Shown here: piece by piece, positions 51,123-59,586 of the stretch | Layout: each line of letters starts with the position of its first letter | Numbering within the stretch: the stretch's first letter is position 1 | NCBI RefSeq assembly: GCF_900155385.1 | Contig: NZ_LT699745.1 | Coordinates: 818,945 to 882,944 of the forward strand | DNA: 64,000 bases | Reading direction: 5' to 3' | Source of the DNA: Vreelandella massiliensis | Lineage (GTDB): Bacteria; Pseudomonadota; Gammaproteobacteria; Pseudomonadales; Halomonadaceae | Made by a program: the position numbers and the translations under genes | Notes under the pieces: generated by a model | Told to the model about the DNA's origin: nothing | Databases searched by the model: none | What the model saw: only the letters and a program-made list of their open reading frames with translations

Positions 51123-51938
51123 TTAAATGATCGCGTGGCGTACTTTGGCGGATACCCACTCGGAGGCGAGCACCGTGGCAAAGATCATCACGAAGATGAC
51201 GCTCACTTGATCCCAGGCCAGGCTGTTAATCGAGGCGTTAAGTTGCAAGCCGATGCCGCCTGCACCCACCAGCCCCAACACGGTGGATTCGCGGATATTG
51301 ATATCCCAGCGGTAGACGCTGATACCGGCAAAGGCGGGCAGTACCTGCGGCAGTACGCCGTAGCTCATCACCTGCATACGGCTGGCGCCGGTGGCGCTAA
51401 TGGCCTCGACCGGCGTGGGGTGGATCTCCTCGATCGCTTCGTACAGAAGCTTGCCCACAAAGCCAATCGAGCGCAGCGCAATCGCGATCATGCCGGCCAG
51501 CACCCCGGGGCCTAAAATAGTGACCAGCAGCATGGCCCAGATCAGCGAGTTAATCGAGCGCGAGGAGACGATCACCGTTAGTGCGACACTGCGCACCAGC
51601 GGATGCGGCGAGGTATTGCGCGCGGCAAGAAACGCCACCGGAAACGCCAGCGCAATGCCCATTGCCGTGCCGAGCGTGGCGATATTGAGGGTGTCCCACA
51701 TGGGCTTCCATAGCTGAGCGGCATAGCCCCACTCCGGCGGCAGCATGCGGCGAATTAAGTCGCTGCCCTGGCGCCCGGCATCCTCCACAAACACCCACAT
51801 GGTGTTATCGGAAATCACTTTCCAGCAGAGCAGAAAAAGGCACGCGCCTGCGAGCCAGGCAAAATAGTGAAGCCACTGGGCACGGGTGGTGCGCCGGCGC
51901 CACTGCGGCTGCCCGTGGGGAGAGGTTGAAACAGGCAT
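51123..51938 (-). CDS. phnE: Phosphonate ABC transporter permease PhnE (second copy)
   Basis: This 271-residue binding-protein-dependent permease has six predicted membrane helices. It contains the PhnE-type NIATLGTAMGIALAFPVAFL, the EAA-loop region EAISATGASRMQVMSYGVLP that docks the ATPase, and ESTVLGLVGAGGIGLQLNAS. It is paired with another PhnE directly upstream; the two would form the heterodimeric channel. The ATG at 51938 follows GGAG. A 97-base gap leads to the glycosyltransferase. Confidence 0.92.
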   Translation of the reverse strand: MPVSTSPHGQPQWRRRTTRAQWLHYFAWLAGACLFLLCWKVISDNTMWVFVEDAGRQGSDLIRRMLPPEWGYAAQLWKPMWDTLNIATLGTAMGIALAFPVAFLAARNTSPHPLVRSVALTVIVSSRSINSLIWAMLLVTILGPGVLAGMIAIALRSIGFVGKLLYEAIEEIHPTPVEAISATGASRMQVMSYGVLPQVLPAFAGISVYRWDINIRESTVLGLVGAGGIGLQLNASINSLAWDQVSVIFVMIFATVLASEWVSAKVRHAII

Positions 51939-51959
51939 AAAAACTCCTTTGCCGGGCCG

Positions 51960-52787
51960 CTACTGCGTCCACCGGCGGACGTGGCTTGAGCTGTATTCCG
52001 ATAGCAGCACGATAGCGATGATAATCAGCAAGATCGCCGCTGAGGTGTCGTACTCGTAGCGGCTGATGGAGGTGTTGAGCGTGGCGCCGATGCCGCCCGC
52101 GCCGACGATGCCGATCACCGCCGATTCGCGGAAATTGATATCCAGCCGGTACAGGGAAAGTCCGATCAAACGCGGCATGACCTGCGGCTGCACCGCATGG
52201 TTGAGGGTTTGCCACCAGCCCGCGCCGGTTGCCCGAATGGCCTCGACCTGGCGCCAGTCCAAATCTTCGATATCCTCGGCGAGTAGCTTGGCCATAAAGC
52301 CGATGGTGGCAAACGCCAGCGTGATCATCCCCGCCAGCGGACCGAAGCCGAACATCACCACAAACAAAATCGCGATGATGACCTCTTGGAAGGTGCGGGA
52401 AACGGCGATGATGCTGCGGCAGAGGGCGTAAACCGGGAGGGGCGCAATATTGCGCGCCGCGCCCAACCCCACCGGCACCGCCAGCGCGATGCCGAGCACC
52501 GTGGAGGTGACCGTCATGGTCAAACTCTCCAAAAGCCCGGCGAGAATGTCATCCCAGCGGCTGATAACATCCGGCTGCATGAAAGCGGCGAGAAAATTCG
52601 CTCCGCGGCTGGCGCCTTCGGCCACGCGGTCCCAATCCACCTCAATCGAAGCGAAGGCCACTACCAGGTAAAGCGCCAGCGCTAAGGAGAGCCCCCCGCG
52701 CAGCCCGGTGCTTCGAATCAGCGGTAGGCGGCGCCACCTTCCCTGTTGCGCCAAACGGTGGCGCCGCTCGGAGGGCGTTGCGCTCAC
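51960..52787 (-). CDS. phnE: Phosphonate ABC transporter permease PhnE (first copy)
   Basis: This 275-residue permease is homologous to its downstream neighbour. Matching segments are [20 protein letters not shown], the EAA-type [20 protein letters not shown] and [20 protein letters not shown]. It starts with GTG at 52787, overlapping the phnC stop by four bases (GTGA), so translation is coupled. Tandem phnE pairs are common in phosphonate or phosphite importers. Confidence 0.92.
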   Translation of the reverse strand: MSATPSERRHRLAQQGRWRRLPLIRSTGLRGGLSLALALYLVVAFASIEVDWDRVAEGASRGANFLAAFMQPDVISRWDDILAGLLESLTMTVTSTVLGIALAVPVGLGAARNIAPLPVYALCRSIIAVSRTFQEVIIAILFVVMFGFGPLAGMITLAFATIGFMAKLLAEDIEDLDWRQVEAIRATGAGWWQTLNHAVQPQVMPRLIGLSLYRLDINFRESAVIGIVGAGGIGATLNTSISRYEYDTSAAILLIIIAIVLLSEYSSSHVRRWTQ

Positions 52788-53638
52788 AAGGCACCTCCCG
52801 CGGCCAGGGGCGGCACGTTGTTAACCGCTTGGCGGGGGGTTACCGCCGAGGAGGGGACGTTTTCCGTTTCCGACGCAAGGGGCTCGGGTGTGGTATCCCA
52901 CTCCTCCTCGCCATAAATGGTGGTCAACATCTCGGCGGTTAATTCGCTCGGCGGGCCATCAAAGACGATCTCGCCGGCGCGCAGGCCAACGATGCGGTCG
53001 GCAAACTGCTGCGCGAGCGCGACATCGTGAATATTGATAATCGCCGCCAGCCCGCGTTCGGCGCACAGCTCGCGGATCAAACGCATGATCTGGCGCGAGG
53101 TTTTCGGGTCAAGGCTTGCCGTGGGTTCGTCGACCAGCAGCAGTTTCGGACTTTGCAGCAGCGCACGGGCGATTCCCACGCGTTGACGCTGTCCGCCAGA
53201 GAGCGCATCGGCGCGTTTATCCATCGCGTGGGCCAGGCCTACCCGCTCCAGCAGACGAAATGCCTCCGCCACCGCCTCTTGCGGATAGCGACGCGCAAAG
53301 CTGCGCCAGAACCCCACGTAGCCGAGCCGGCCGGAGAGGACGTTTTCCATGACCGAGAGACGATCAACCAGCGCGTACTCCTGGAAAATCATCCCCATGG
53401 CGCGCCGTGCCTGACGCAGTTTCTGGCCTGACAGCGACGTCAGCTCCATACCGTCCAACCGGATGTTGCCTTCACTGGGTTCCACCAGGCGGTTGACGCA
53501 GCGAATTAGCGTGCTCTTGCCTGCACCCGATGGGCCAATCAGCGCCATTACCTGGCCATTGGGCAGGGTGAGTTCGATGTTGTTGAGGGCGCGATCCCCG
53601 GTGGAGTAGCGCTTTCCAACGCCGTTTAGGGTGAGCAT
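52784..53638 (-). CDS. phnC: Phosphonate ABC transporter ATP-binding protein PhnC
   Basis: This 284-residue ATPase has Walker [11 protein letters not shown], signature [15 protein letters not shown] and Walker [33 protein letters not shown] is typical of PhnC. About 40 extra residues after the usual end (from [10 protein letters not shown] onwards) form a Pro/Ala/Ser-rich tail of unknown role. GAGG precedes the ATG. A 71-base spacer with a strong hairpin separates it from phnD. Confidence 0.93.
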   Translation of the reverse strand: MLTLNGVGKRYSTGDRALNNIELTLPNGQVMALIGPSGAGKSTLIRCVNRLVEPSEGNIRLDGMELTSLSGQKLRQARRAMGMIFQEYALVDRLSVMENVLSGRLGYVGFWRSFARRYPQEAVAEAFRLLERVGLAHAMDKRADALSGGQRQRVGIARALLQSPKLLLVDEPTASLDPKTSRQIMRLIRELCAERGLAAIINIHDVALAQQFADRIVGLRAGEIVFDGPPSELTAEMLTTIYGEEEWDTTPEPLASETENVPSSAVTPRQAVNNVPPLAAGGAL

Positions 53639-53662
53639 GGTCTACCTCGTTACATAGCATAA

Positions 53663-53688
53663 CGGCCAGAAGAGGGCTCTTCTGGCCG
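53663..53688 (-). promoter_or_regulatory. Perfect 12-bp hairpin between phnD and phnC
   Basis: CGGCCAGAAGAG (53663-53674) pairs with CTCTTCTGGCCG (53677-53688) with a two-base centre. No T-run follows on the minus strand (TTATGC). Hairpins in this place after a binding-protein gene often stabilise the upstream mRNA and keep the binding protein in excess over the permease. The role is inferred. Confidence 0.65.
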
Positions 53689-53709
53689 GTAGAAGCGCGT
53701 CAGTGACGC

Positions 53710-54666
53710 TTAATCGCAGTCGTAGGTCACGCCGTTGGCATCGGCGATGGTGCGGATGACGTTCCAGTGCTTTTCGTAGGTGATCGGGATAAATTGCGCC
53801 TCACCTGAGTTGGAGAACTCGGCCTCAAGGGCGGTGCCTTCCCACTCGTAGCTGAAAAACGCGTCTTGGATCTTCTCCTGAAGCGCCGGCGTTAAGTTGT
53901 GCGCCGTGCCGTAAGCGGTGGTGGGGAAGGTTTCCGAGGTGTAGATCGTGGTGTAATCCTCCTCGGCGATGACGTCGCGGGCGAGCATACGGTTAAGCAC
54001 CGAGTTCGCCACGGCGGCTGCTTCGTAGTCTTGATTGATCACGCCCAAAATTGAGTTGTCGTGCGAGCCCGAATAGGCGGTGTCGAAATCCTCGTCGGCT
54101 TCCAGGCCGTAATCCGAGCGCAAAAGCGCAGAAGGCGCGCGAAAGCCGGAGTTGGATGTCGGCGAGGTAAAGGCCAGTTCGCGCCCTTCAATATCCTCCA
54201 CCGAGCGGATGTCACTGCCGGGATAGGTAATGATCTCCATCTCGTAGCCGAAGCTGCCGTCCTCGCCGGCCATGATGGTGAACGGGCGGAAGCCGCCGCA
54301 GTTCACCGCCACCGGCACACCACCGGTATTAAACCCCGCGACGTGAAGGCGGCCGGCGCGCAGCGCTTCTTGCTGGGCAGCGTTGGATTGCACCGGGAAG
54401 AACCGCACGTCTTTGCCCGTGGTATCGCTTAAGTGGTCGAGGAAATCGGCCCACACCTCGGCGTAAACGGCCGGGTCTTCCACCGGCGTGTAGGCGAAAA
54501 TCAGCGTATCGGGGTCGACCTGCTGCGCTTTTTCAGCGGGAATGTCGGCGATCATGTCGCCATCGTTATCGCTGTAACGCGAAGAGAGATCGGCGCTGGC
54601 GGCAATGCTTGCGGTGGCAAAAAGACCAGCAATAGCGCTATTGAGCAGGGTACGTTTTAACAGCAT
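53710..54666 (-). CDS. phnD: Phosphonate/phosphite-type ABC transporter substrate-binding protein PhnD
   Basis: This 318-residue periplasmic protein has a signal peptide (about 1-25, ending SAD). The PhnD core is DPDTLIFAYTPVEDPAVYAE, RAGRLHVAGFNTGGVPVAVN, DIEGRELAFTSPTSNSGFRA and DYEAAAVANSVLNRMLARD. The ligand (phosphonate, phosphite or methylphosphonate) cannot be told from sequence. The ATG at 54666 gives a proper signal peptide; the open frame to 55026 is a shadow of the HAD gene. No phosphonate-cleaving enzyme (phnG-M, phnX, ptxD) is in the window. Confidence 0.92.
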   Translation of the reverse strand: MLLKRTLLNSAIAGLFATASIAASADLSSRYSDNDGDMIADIPAEKAQQVDPDTLIFAYTPVEDPAVYAEVWADFLDHLSDTTGKDVRFFPVQSNAAQQEALRAGRLHVAGFNTGGVPVAVNCGGFRPFTIMAGEDGSFGYEMEIITYPGSDIRSVEDIEGRELAFTSPTSNSGFRAPSALLRSDYGLEADEDFDTAYSGSHDNSILGVINQDYEAAAVANSVLNRMLARDVIAEEDYTTIYTSETFPTTAYGTAHNLTPALQEKIQDAFFSYEWEGTALEAEFSNSGEAQFIPITYEKHWNVIRTIADANGVTYDCD

Positions 54667-54729
54667 GGCGAAAAGGCTCCAAAACAGAGGGCAATGGGCG
54701 AGACACCCACCTACCCTGGCCGGCCGAGA

Positions 54730-54758
54730 TGACACTGGCGCGACGAAGACGTGACGAA
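54730..54758 (-). promoter_or_regulatory. Three 11-bp-spaced PHO-like half-sites before phnD
   Basis: On the minus strand CGTCA (54752-54756), CGTCG (54741-54745) and TGTCA (54730-54734) follow each other at exactly 11-base steps, the PhoB half-site period. Only the last is a full consensus half-site. The array ends about 63 bases before the phnD start, compatible with a PhoB-activated promoter. The individual matches are weak. Confidence 0.4.
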
Positions 54759-54809
54759 GCGATGAAAAAAGCGTGACCGTCAGCGGCTTTATGCGCTGGT
54801 CGCCGGGAC

Positions 54810-54827
54810 GTTTCATACGTCTGTCAT
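54810..54827 (+). promoter_or_regulatory. PHO-box-like site before the HAD phosphatase gene
   Basis: GTTTCATACGTCTGTCAT matches the PHO box CTGTCATAAATCTGTCAC at 14 of 18 positions, with a perfect second half-site. It is 52 bases upstream of the HAD gene start and lies in the divergent spacer shared with phnD. A clear -10 at the expected distance is not visible. Confidence 0.55.
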
Positions 54828-54879
54828 GCCCAGCGCCCACACTGCGGCGCTGAAAGTATTGACGCCGAAGGAGATCACC

Positions 54880-55542
54880 ATGCGTCTTGCCCTGTTTGAC
54901 CTCGATGACACGCTGCTGGATGGCGACTGTAGTGCGCTTTGGAACACCTGGATGGCCGATCGCGGCTGGGTCGAGGATCCGGTGGACTATCTGGGGCGCA
55001 CTCGGGCCATGAATGCGGCATACCATGAGGGGCGCTTGCGGCTGGAAACGTATCTGGCGCTGACGCTATCGCCGTTGATCGGCCGCCACACCGACGAGGT
55101 CGCCACTGAAGTGCAACGCTTTGTGGCTGCTTGCATCGCGCCGCGGCTATTCGCGCAAGGCAGGGCGCTGCTCGATCAGCACCGTCGCCACGGGGAGTAT
55201 TTGATGCTGATCTCGGCCTCGTCGCGGCACCTGGTGGCGCCCATTGCCGCCATGCTAGAGGTTGATGCGGTGATCGCCACCGAACCCGCGCTTGACGCTG
55301 ACCGCTTTACCGGGGCGACAACGGGGGTGCTCTCCTATCGCGGGGGTAAAGTGGCGCGCCTGAACGCCTGGTTAGAGCAGCAGGCGTGGGACGTCCACCA
55401 CATGAGCTTCTATTCTGATTCGCAAAATGATTTGCCGCTGCTTAACAGGGTGAACCGCCCGGTCGCGGTCAACCCCGACCCGGTGTTAGCGGAAATCGCC
55501 CGTTGCGAGCGGTGGGAGCGCCTCGACTGGCGCGCGCCCTAA
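54880..55542 (+). CDS. HAD-superfamily subfamily IB phosphatase
   Basis: This 220-residue protein has the DxDxT nucleophile motif (LALFDLDDTLLDGDCSALW, Asp6 and Asp8), motif II LISASS, a Lys in YRGGKVARLN and motif III FYSDSQNDLPLL. This is the SerB-like IB branch, of which several members cut phosphoserine, phosphocholine or phosphoethanolamine. The ATG at 54880 has GAAGGAG seven bases upstream. It is divergent from phnD, with a PHO-box-like site between, so a phosphate-scavenging role is plausible but inferred. Confidence 0.85.
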   Translation: MRLALFDLDDTLLDGDCSALWNTWMADRGWVEDPVDYLGRTRAMNAAYHEGRLRLETYLALTLSPLIGRHTDEVATEVQRFVAACIAPRLFAQGRALLDQHRRHGEYLMLISASSRHLVAPIAAMLEVDAVIATEPALDADRFTGATTGVLSYRGGKVARLNAWLEQQAWDVHHMSFYSDSQNDLPLLNRVNRPVAVNPDPVLAEIARCERWERLDWRAP

Positions 55543-55614
55543 TCGCTGCGTTGGCAAACGTGCTTTGCCCCTCTACCCTGAAGTGTGTGAATTTTACGTC
55601 AATGAGGGCAGAAC

Positions 55615-56280
55615 ATGACCAACAAGGTACTGATTACCGGCGCGAATCGCGGTGTGGGTTTGGCACTGGCCGAGCACTACCATCAAGCGGGCTGGGGTGT
55701 GATTGGCGTGTGTCGCCAAAGCTCGGATGAGCTCAAGGCGGTGGCCGAGCGCGTGATTGAGGGTATCGATGTCACCCAGTCGGAAGACGTGGCGCGCCTC
55801 GCCCGCGAACTCGAAGGCGTCACGCTTGGCGTGCTGATCAATAACGCGGGGCTTTTGCGCGACGAGTCCCTCGGGGAGATCAATTTCGACACCATCCGCG
55901 AGCAGATGGAGATCAACGCCTACGCGCCCCTGCGGGTATGCGAGGCGTTGCTGCCGAATTTGGCCAAGGGCAGCAAGATCGCCAACATCACCAGCCGCAT
56001 GGGGTCGATTGCCGATAACGACTCCGGCGGGCGCTACGGTTACCGTGCCTCGAAAGCCGCGCTTAACGCTTTCGGCAAATCGTTGGCGATGGATCTCAAG
56101 CCAGAGGGGATCGCCGTGGCGCAGCTGCACCCCGGCTTTGTGCAAACGCGCATGGTCAACTATGGCGGTTTGATCGCCCCGGAAGAAGCCGCCGCGGGTA
56201 TTGCCGCGCGTATCGAGGCGCTCAATCTCGACAACACCGGCGGCTTCTGGCACAGCAACGGCGAGACGCTGCCCTGGTAA
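55615..56280 (+). CDS. Short-chain dehydrogenase/reductase
   Basis: This 221-residue Rossmann-fold oxidoreductase has the NAD(P)-binding TGANRGVG (about 9-16), the NNAG structural motif, catalytic Ser in NITSRMGS and YxxxK in YRASKAALNAFG. Asn in the fourth catalytic position (EINAY) is also present. It resembles the C-factor/CsgA-like branch of SDRs by length and the GxxSxG spacing. The substrate is unknown. It stands 72 bases after the HAD gene and is convergent with the CHAD gene, with a nine-base gap. Confidence 0.84.
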   Translation: MTNKVLITGANRGVGLALAEHYHQAGWGVIGVCRQSSDELKAVAERVIEGIDVTQSEDVARLARELEGVTLGVLINNAGLLRDESLGEINFDTIREQMEINAYAPLRVCEALLPNLAKGSKIANITSRMGSIADNDSGGRYGYRASKAALNAFGKSLAMDLKPEGIAVAQLHPGFVQTRMVNYGGLIAPEEAAAGIAARIEALNLDNTGGFWHSNGETLPW

Positions 56281-56289
56281 GGCTCCCGC

Positions 56290-57666
56290 TTATTGCCCGA
56301 GCGGCGCCAGCTGGTAGATCTGCTCGCGCCGATGCTGCTGACGCGCGATCAAGGTTTGCCGCCAGGTGTGGAACTCTTGCGCGACATCGTCCGGTAGCGT
56401 CTGCTTATGGGCGAAGGCAGCGAGCCAGGTAAGCTGTACGGCGCGGTCTTGATAATCGCCGAGCAGTTTCTGGCGCGGCTTTAAGCGCTTGAGCAAGTCG
56501 CTGTGTCGCTCGGGCATGAGTTCGGCCAGATAGCGTATGCGTTTGACGCTTTTGCGCAGCTCATGCAGCGCCGCGTCGGGGGAGTCGGCGCTAAGGTTGG
56601 CAAGCTGCGTATCGTGATCTGTGATGCGCGCCTTGAGCACCTGGTGGATCTGTTTGGGTTTTAGCCCCTTGAGCGCTTGCTTGAAAGCATCGCTCTCGAT
56701 CAGCGCCCGCCAGCGCTGCATGTCCTCCTCGTAGGCTTCGCTTGTCAGCGCCTCGCAAAGGGTTTGTTGACGCTTCCGCGCTTCATCGCGCAGCCAGCGG
56801 CGAAGCGCGGCACCCAGGTGGGGGAGCTCGGGGGTGTCGCTAATATCCTGCAAAAACACGTCAAGGTCGCGTAACTCGCTGGTGGCTTGGGCGCGCTTTT
56901 TGATGCGCTTGAGCGCTTTTTTCAACTTGGGCACCGGCGTGGTCGCTTTGATGGCTTCCACCACGGCGCGGCTGCGACGCAGGTTGACCCGGTACTGGTG
57001 CAGAAACTCTGGGTCTTCCCCCGCGATCACGCCAGGCTCCAGGGCGCGTACCAGGCCGTAACGGTGTTGCAGCATGGTGGGCAGACGCTTGGGCAGTGTC
57101 TTGTTTTTTATCTTGTTTTTGAGTTTCGGCTGACCGGCCAAGGTGCGCTTAAAAAGCGCATAGCTTGCGTCCACTGGCGTGAGGCTATCGCTCAGCTCGC
57201 CGCCTTTTTCTAGGCCCTCCACCTCCTTCCAGCTATCGATGGGCAGCGCGATATGCAGCATGCCCAGCGTCGGCAGGGAATCGGGTGCGTCGGCGATGAG
57301 CCGCTGCGCCAGTTGCTCAAGGGCGGGGTTGTGGCCGATAAGCGTAACGCTCTCCGCGCTGGGGTTGGCGTGAACAAGCCAGTTAATGAGCGCTTTGGCG
57401 TCAAAGTTGTAAAGCGCGGGCGCGTTACGCGCGCGGCTTTTAAGCGCCAACCCCGGCAGTGAGTGACTCAGGTTTGAAAGGGTCTGTTGCGCGCGCACCG
57501 CCGGGCTTGCGTAGACCGTGCCGGCGAAGGCGCCGCGACGCTGCAGTCCGGCGGCGACGGCACTCGCTTGCAGTTCACCGTGCGGGCTAAGAGGGCGCTC
57601 ATCATCGGCAAGCGACGGATCTTCCCAGCTTGATTTGGCGTGGCGAAGAAGAAAAAGGTGTTTCAC
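56290..57666 (-). CDS. SixA-type histidine phosphatase fused to a CHAD domain
   Basis: This 458-residue cytoplasmic protein has two parts. Residues 1-165 form a SixA-like phosphohistidine phosphatase with RHAKSSW (catalytic His9) and IGHN (His112). Residues about 200-455 form a CHAD domain with its conserved basic helices (HQYRVNLRRSRAVVEAIKAT and ALHELRKSVKRIRYLAELMP). CHAD domains bind polyphosphate through these residues. The linker is Lys-rich (KLKNKIKNKTLPKRL). The fusion links a phosphatase to a polyphosphate-binding module near phosphate-uptake genes. I have not confirmed how widespread it is. Confidence 0.88.
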   Translation of the reverse strand: MKHLFLLRHAKSSWEDPSLADDERPLSPHGELQASAVAAGLQRRGAFAGTVYASPAVRAQQTLSNLSHSLPGLALKSRARNAPALYNFDAKALINWLVHANPSAESVTLIGHNPALEQLAQRLIADAPDSLPTLGMLHIALPIDSWKEVEGLEKGGELSDSLTPVDASYALFKRTLAGQPKLKNKIKNKTLPKRLPTMLQHRYGLVRALEPGVIAGEDPEFLHQYRVNLRRSRAVVEAIKATTPVPKLKKALKRIKKRAQATSELRDLDVFLQDISDTPELPHLGAALRRWLRDEARKRQQTLCEALTSEAYEEDMQRWRALIESDAFKQALKGLKPKQIHQVLKARITDHDTQLANLSADSPDAALHELRKSVKRIRYLAELMPERHSDLLKRLKPRQKLLGDYQDRAVQLTWLAAFAHKQTLPDDVAQEFHTWRQTLIARQQHRREQIYQLAPLGQ

Positions 57667-57806
57667 GGCGACGCTCCTTGTGAACGGTGGTTAAGGTGAC
57701 TTGGGGCTGTTTATAGCGTAGTAGGCGTGGGCGTAGGTGAGTGGTAGGGTTTCGTTAATGTTTTTTTACCTAACGAGCCAGGGTAATGCGGGGAGCCAGC
57801 CATTCC

Positions 57807-58997
57807 ATGAACGATGTTTTTATGCACGAAGATGCTGTGACACTGCTGGGTAAATTGGTTGCTTTTGACACCACCTCAAGTCGCTCCAATTTGGACCTGA
57901 TTGAGTTTATCGAAGCCTACCTTGCCGATTACGGCGTGGCGAGCGAGCGGGTGATGAGCCCGTGCGGGCAGAAAGCCAACCTGATCGCCCGGATCGGCCC
58001 AAAGGCATCGGGTGGGGTGATGCTTTCCGGCCATACCGATGTGGTGCCGGTCGCGGGGCAGCCGTGGTCGTCCGACCCTTTCATTCTGCGCGACGGCGGT
58101 GATGGTCGGCTCTACGGCCGAGGCAGTTGCGATATGAAAGGCTTTATCGCCTGCGCGCTGGCGATGGTGCCCGAGTGGGTAAAAGCGCCCTTGGCGCAGC
58201 CGATCTATTTGGGGTTCTCCTACGATGAGGAGATCGGCTGCGTTGGCGCGCCGGATTTAATTCGTCGCTTTTACCAGCACCACTCCACCACGGCGCATGT
58301 GATCGTGGGCGAGCCGACGAGCATGCAGCCGGTGGTGGCACAAAAAGGCGCGACCAACCTGCGCACCACCGTCATCGGCCGCGAGGCGCACAGCAGCCAG
58401 GTCTATCAGGGCACCTCGGCGATTCACATGGCGGCAAGGCTGATCACTTTTATCGAAGACACCATGGCGGCGCTGGTGGAAGAGGGGCGTGTGGACACGG
58501 CGTTTAACGTGCCGCATACCAGCCTGCACGTGGGCAAGATACAGGGCGGCACGGCGATCAATATCATGGCCCGCGAGTGTCAGTTCGAGTGGGAGATCCG
58601 TCATCTCCCCACCGATACGTTCGATGAAGTCTATGCCCGCGTTCACGCCTATGCGGAGCGCTTAAAAGCCGAGCTAGAAGCGCGCGGCAAAGCGGTCGAG
58701 ATCACCACCGAGGCGCTCAATGTCACCGTGCCGGGGCTTGCCAACCGCGATAACGCACGCGTGCTGCGGTTGACCAAAGACCACCTGCCGGGCGCTTGCT
58801 GCGACCACGCCGTGGCGTATGCCACCGAAGCCGGTCAGTTCCAGCGCCAAGGGCTTGAAACCCTTATTTTGGGGCCTGGAAGTATCGCGCAGGCGCATCA
58901 GCCGGATGAGTACATCGAGAAAAGCGAGCTTGAGGCGTGCATCGCCTTCATGGCGCGGATGGGCAAAGCGCTAGAAGTGCCTTTTGAAACCGGGTAG
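57807..58997 (+). CDS. argE: Acetylornithine deacetylase (M20 family)
   Basis: This is a 396-residue zinc peptidase-fold enzyme that removes acetate from N-acetylornithine in arginine synthesis. Metal and catalytic residues are seen in SGHTDVVPV (His, Asp), GRGSCDMKGF (bridging Asp), YDEEIGC (general base Glu), VGEPT (Glu) and AQAHQPDEY (His). ATG at 57807 is chosen, with GGGGAG about 11 bases upstream; starts at 57786 or 57822 are possible. Some M20 relatives deacylate other substrates. No other arg genes are nearby. Confidence 0.88.
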   Translation: MNDVFMHEDAVTLLGKLVAFDTTSSRSNLDLIEFIEAYLADYGVASERVMSPCGQKANLIARIGPKASGGVMLSGHTDVVPVAGQPWSSDPFILRDGGDGRLYGRGSCDMKGFIACALAMVPEWVKAPLAQPIYLGFSYDEEIGCVGAPDLIRRFYQHHSTTAHVIVGEPTSMQPVVAQKGATNLRTTVIGREAHSSQVYQGTSAIHMAARLITFIEDTMAALVEEGRVDTAFNVPHTSLHVGKIQGGTAINIMARECQFEWEIRHLPTDTFDEVYARVHAYAERLKAELEARGKAVEITTEALNVTVPGLANRDNARVLRLTKDHLPGACCDHAVAYATEAGQFQRQGLETLILGPGSIAQAHQPDEYIEKSELEACIAFMARMGKALEVPFETG

Positions 58998-59015
58998 CGG
59001 CAATCAATGTCCGGC

Positions 59016-59048
59016 AAACAAAAACCCCACGCGCCTAAGCGGGTGGGG
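59016..59048 (-). terminator. Terminator of the minus-strand hypothetical gene
   Basis: CCCCAC (59025-59030) and GTGGGG (59043-59048) pair, with a further inner CGC/GCG pairing. On the minus strand the hairpin is followed by TTTTTGTTTG. It lies between convergent genes and may also stop argE transcripts, though on the plus strand no T-run follows. Confidence 0.75.
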
Positions 59049-59081
59049 CATCTAGCGGTTTCATCATCGCGAATTAACGCG

Positions 59082-59393
59082 CTACGACGAAGGGTGCTCT
59101 TCATACAGTTCTGCTTTCGCATGGCGCATAACGTCTTCACAGGCTTGCTGATGGGCGAGCTGCGTGAGCAGCCGCTGGGTCACTTCAAACCCCTTACCCA
59201 AGCAGGTGTCGACTTCATCACGGCTAACCACGGGGGTTACGTCATAGTGGATTTTCAACGTTCTGCCACCGCCCTCAAGCCGGTCGGCGATCCCTCTTAG
59301 CCGCCACGCGATTCGCTCTTTCCAGTTGGCCGATGTTTCTGCGCCTTCGTTTACGCTAAACGTGCACTGCCATTGCGGTTTGTAGACCTTCAT
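59082..59393 (-). CDS. Hypothetical protein, unrecognised
   Basis: This 103-residue protein begins MKVYKPQWQCTFSVNEGAET and has a basic amphipathic segment (NWKERIAWRLRGIADRLEGG) and a helical C-terminus (FEVTQRLLTQLAHQQACEDV). The pattern suggests a small alpha/beta domain. I do not recognise the family. GGAGG lies about eight bases before the ATG at 59393. It stands alone, convergent with argE and divergent from the LOV-GGDEF-EAL gene. Confidence 0.7.
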   Translation of the reverse strand: MKVYKPQWQCTFSVNEGAETSANWKERIAWRLRGIADRLEGGGRTLKIHYDVTPVVSRDEVDTCLGKGFEVTQRLLTQLAHQQACEDVMRHAKAELYEEHPSS

Positions 59394-59586
59394 GGGAGAA
59401 CCTCCGCTACGTGTAGGAAAGATTAATCGATCGTGATGCGTACTCCGTGTCAAAAATCATGCTGCGTTGATAGTGTACCCAAATTGTCACCCAAGCTAAA
59501 CAAACCCTACGAGACGTTAACGGGGGAATCGATTAGGCTAGGAGCTTCTTTGCCTTGGTGGGCGCATGGTAATAGTGAGGGCCATC

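Noticed and set aside
54667..55026. N-terminal extension of phnD by 120 codons
   Set aside because: It is the opposite-strand shadow of the HAD gene and would place the signal peptide inside the protein.
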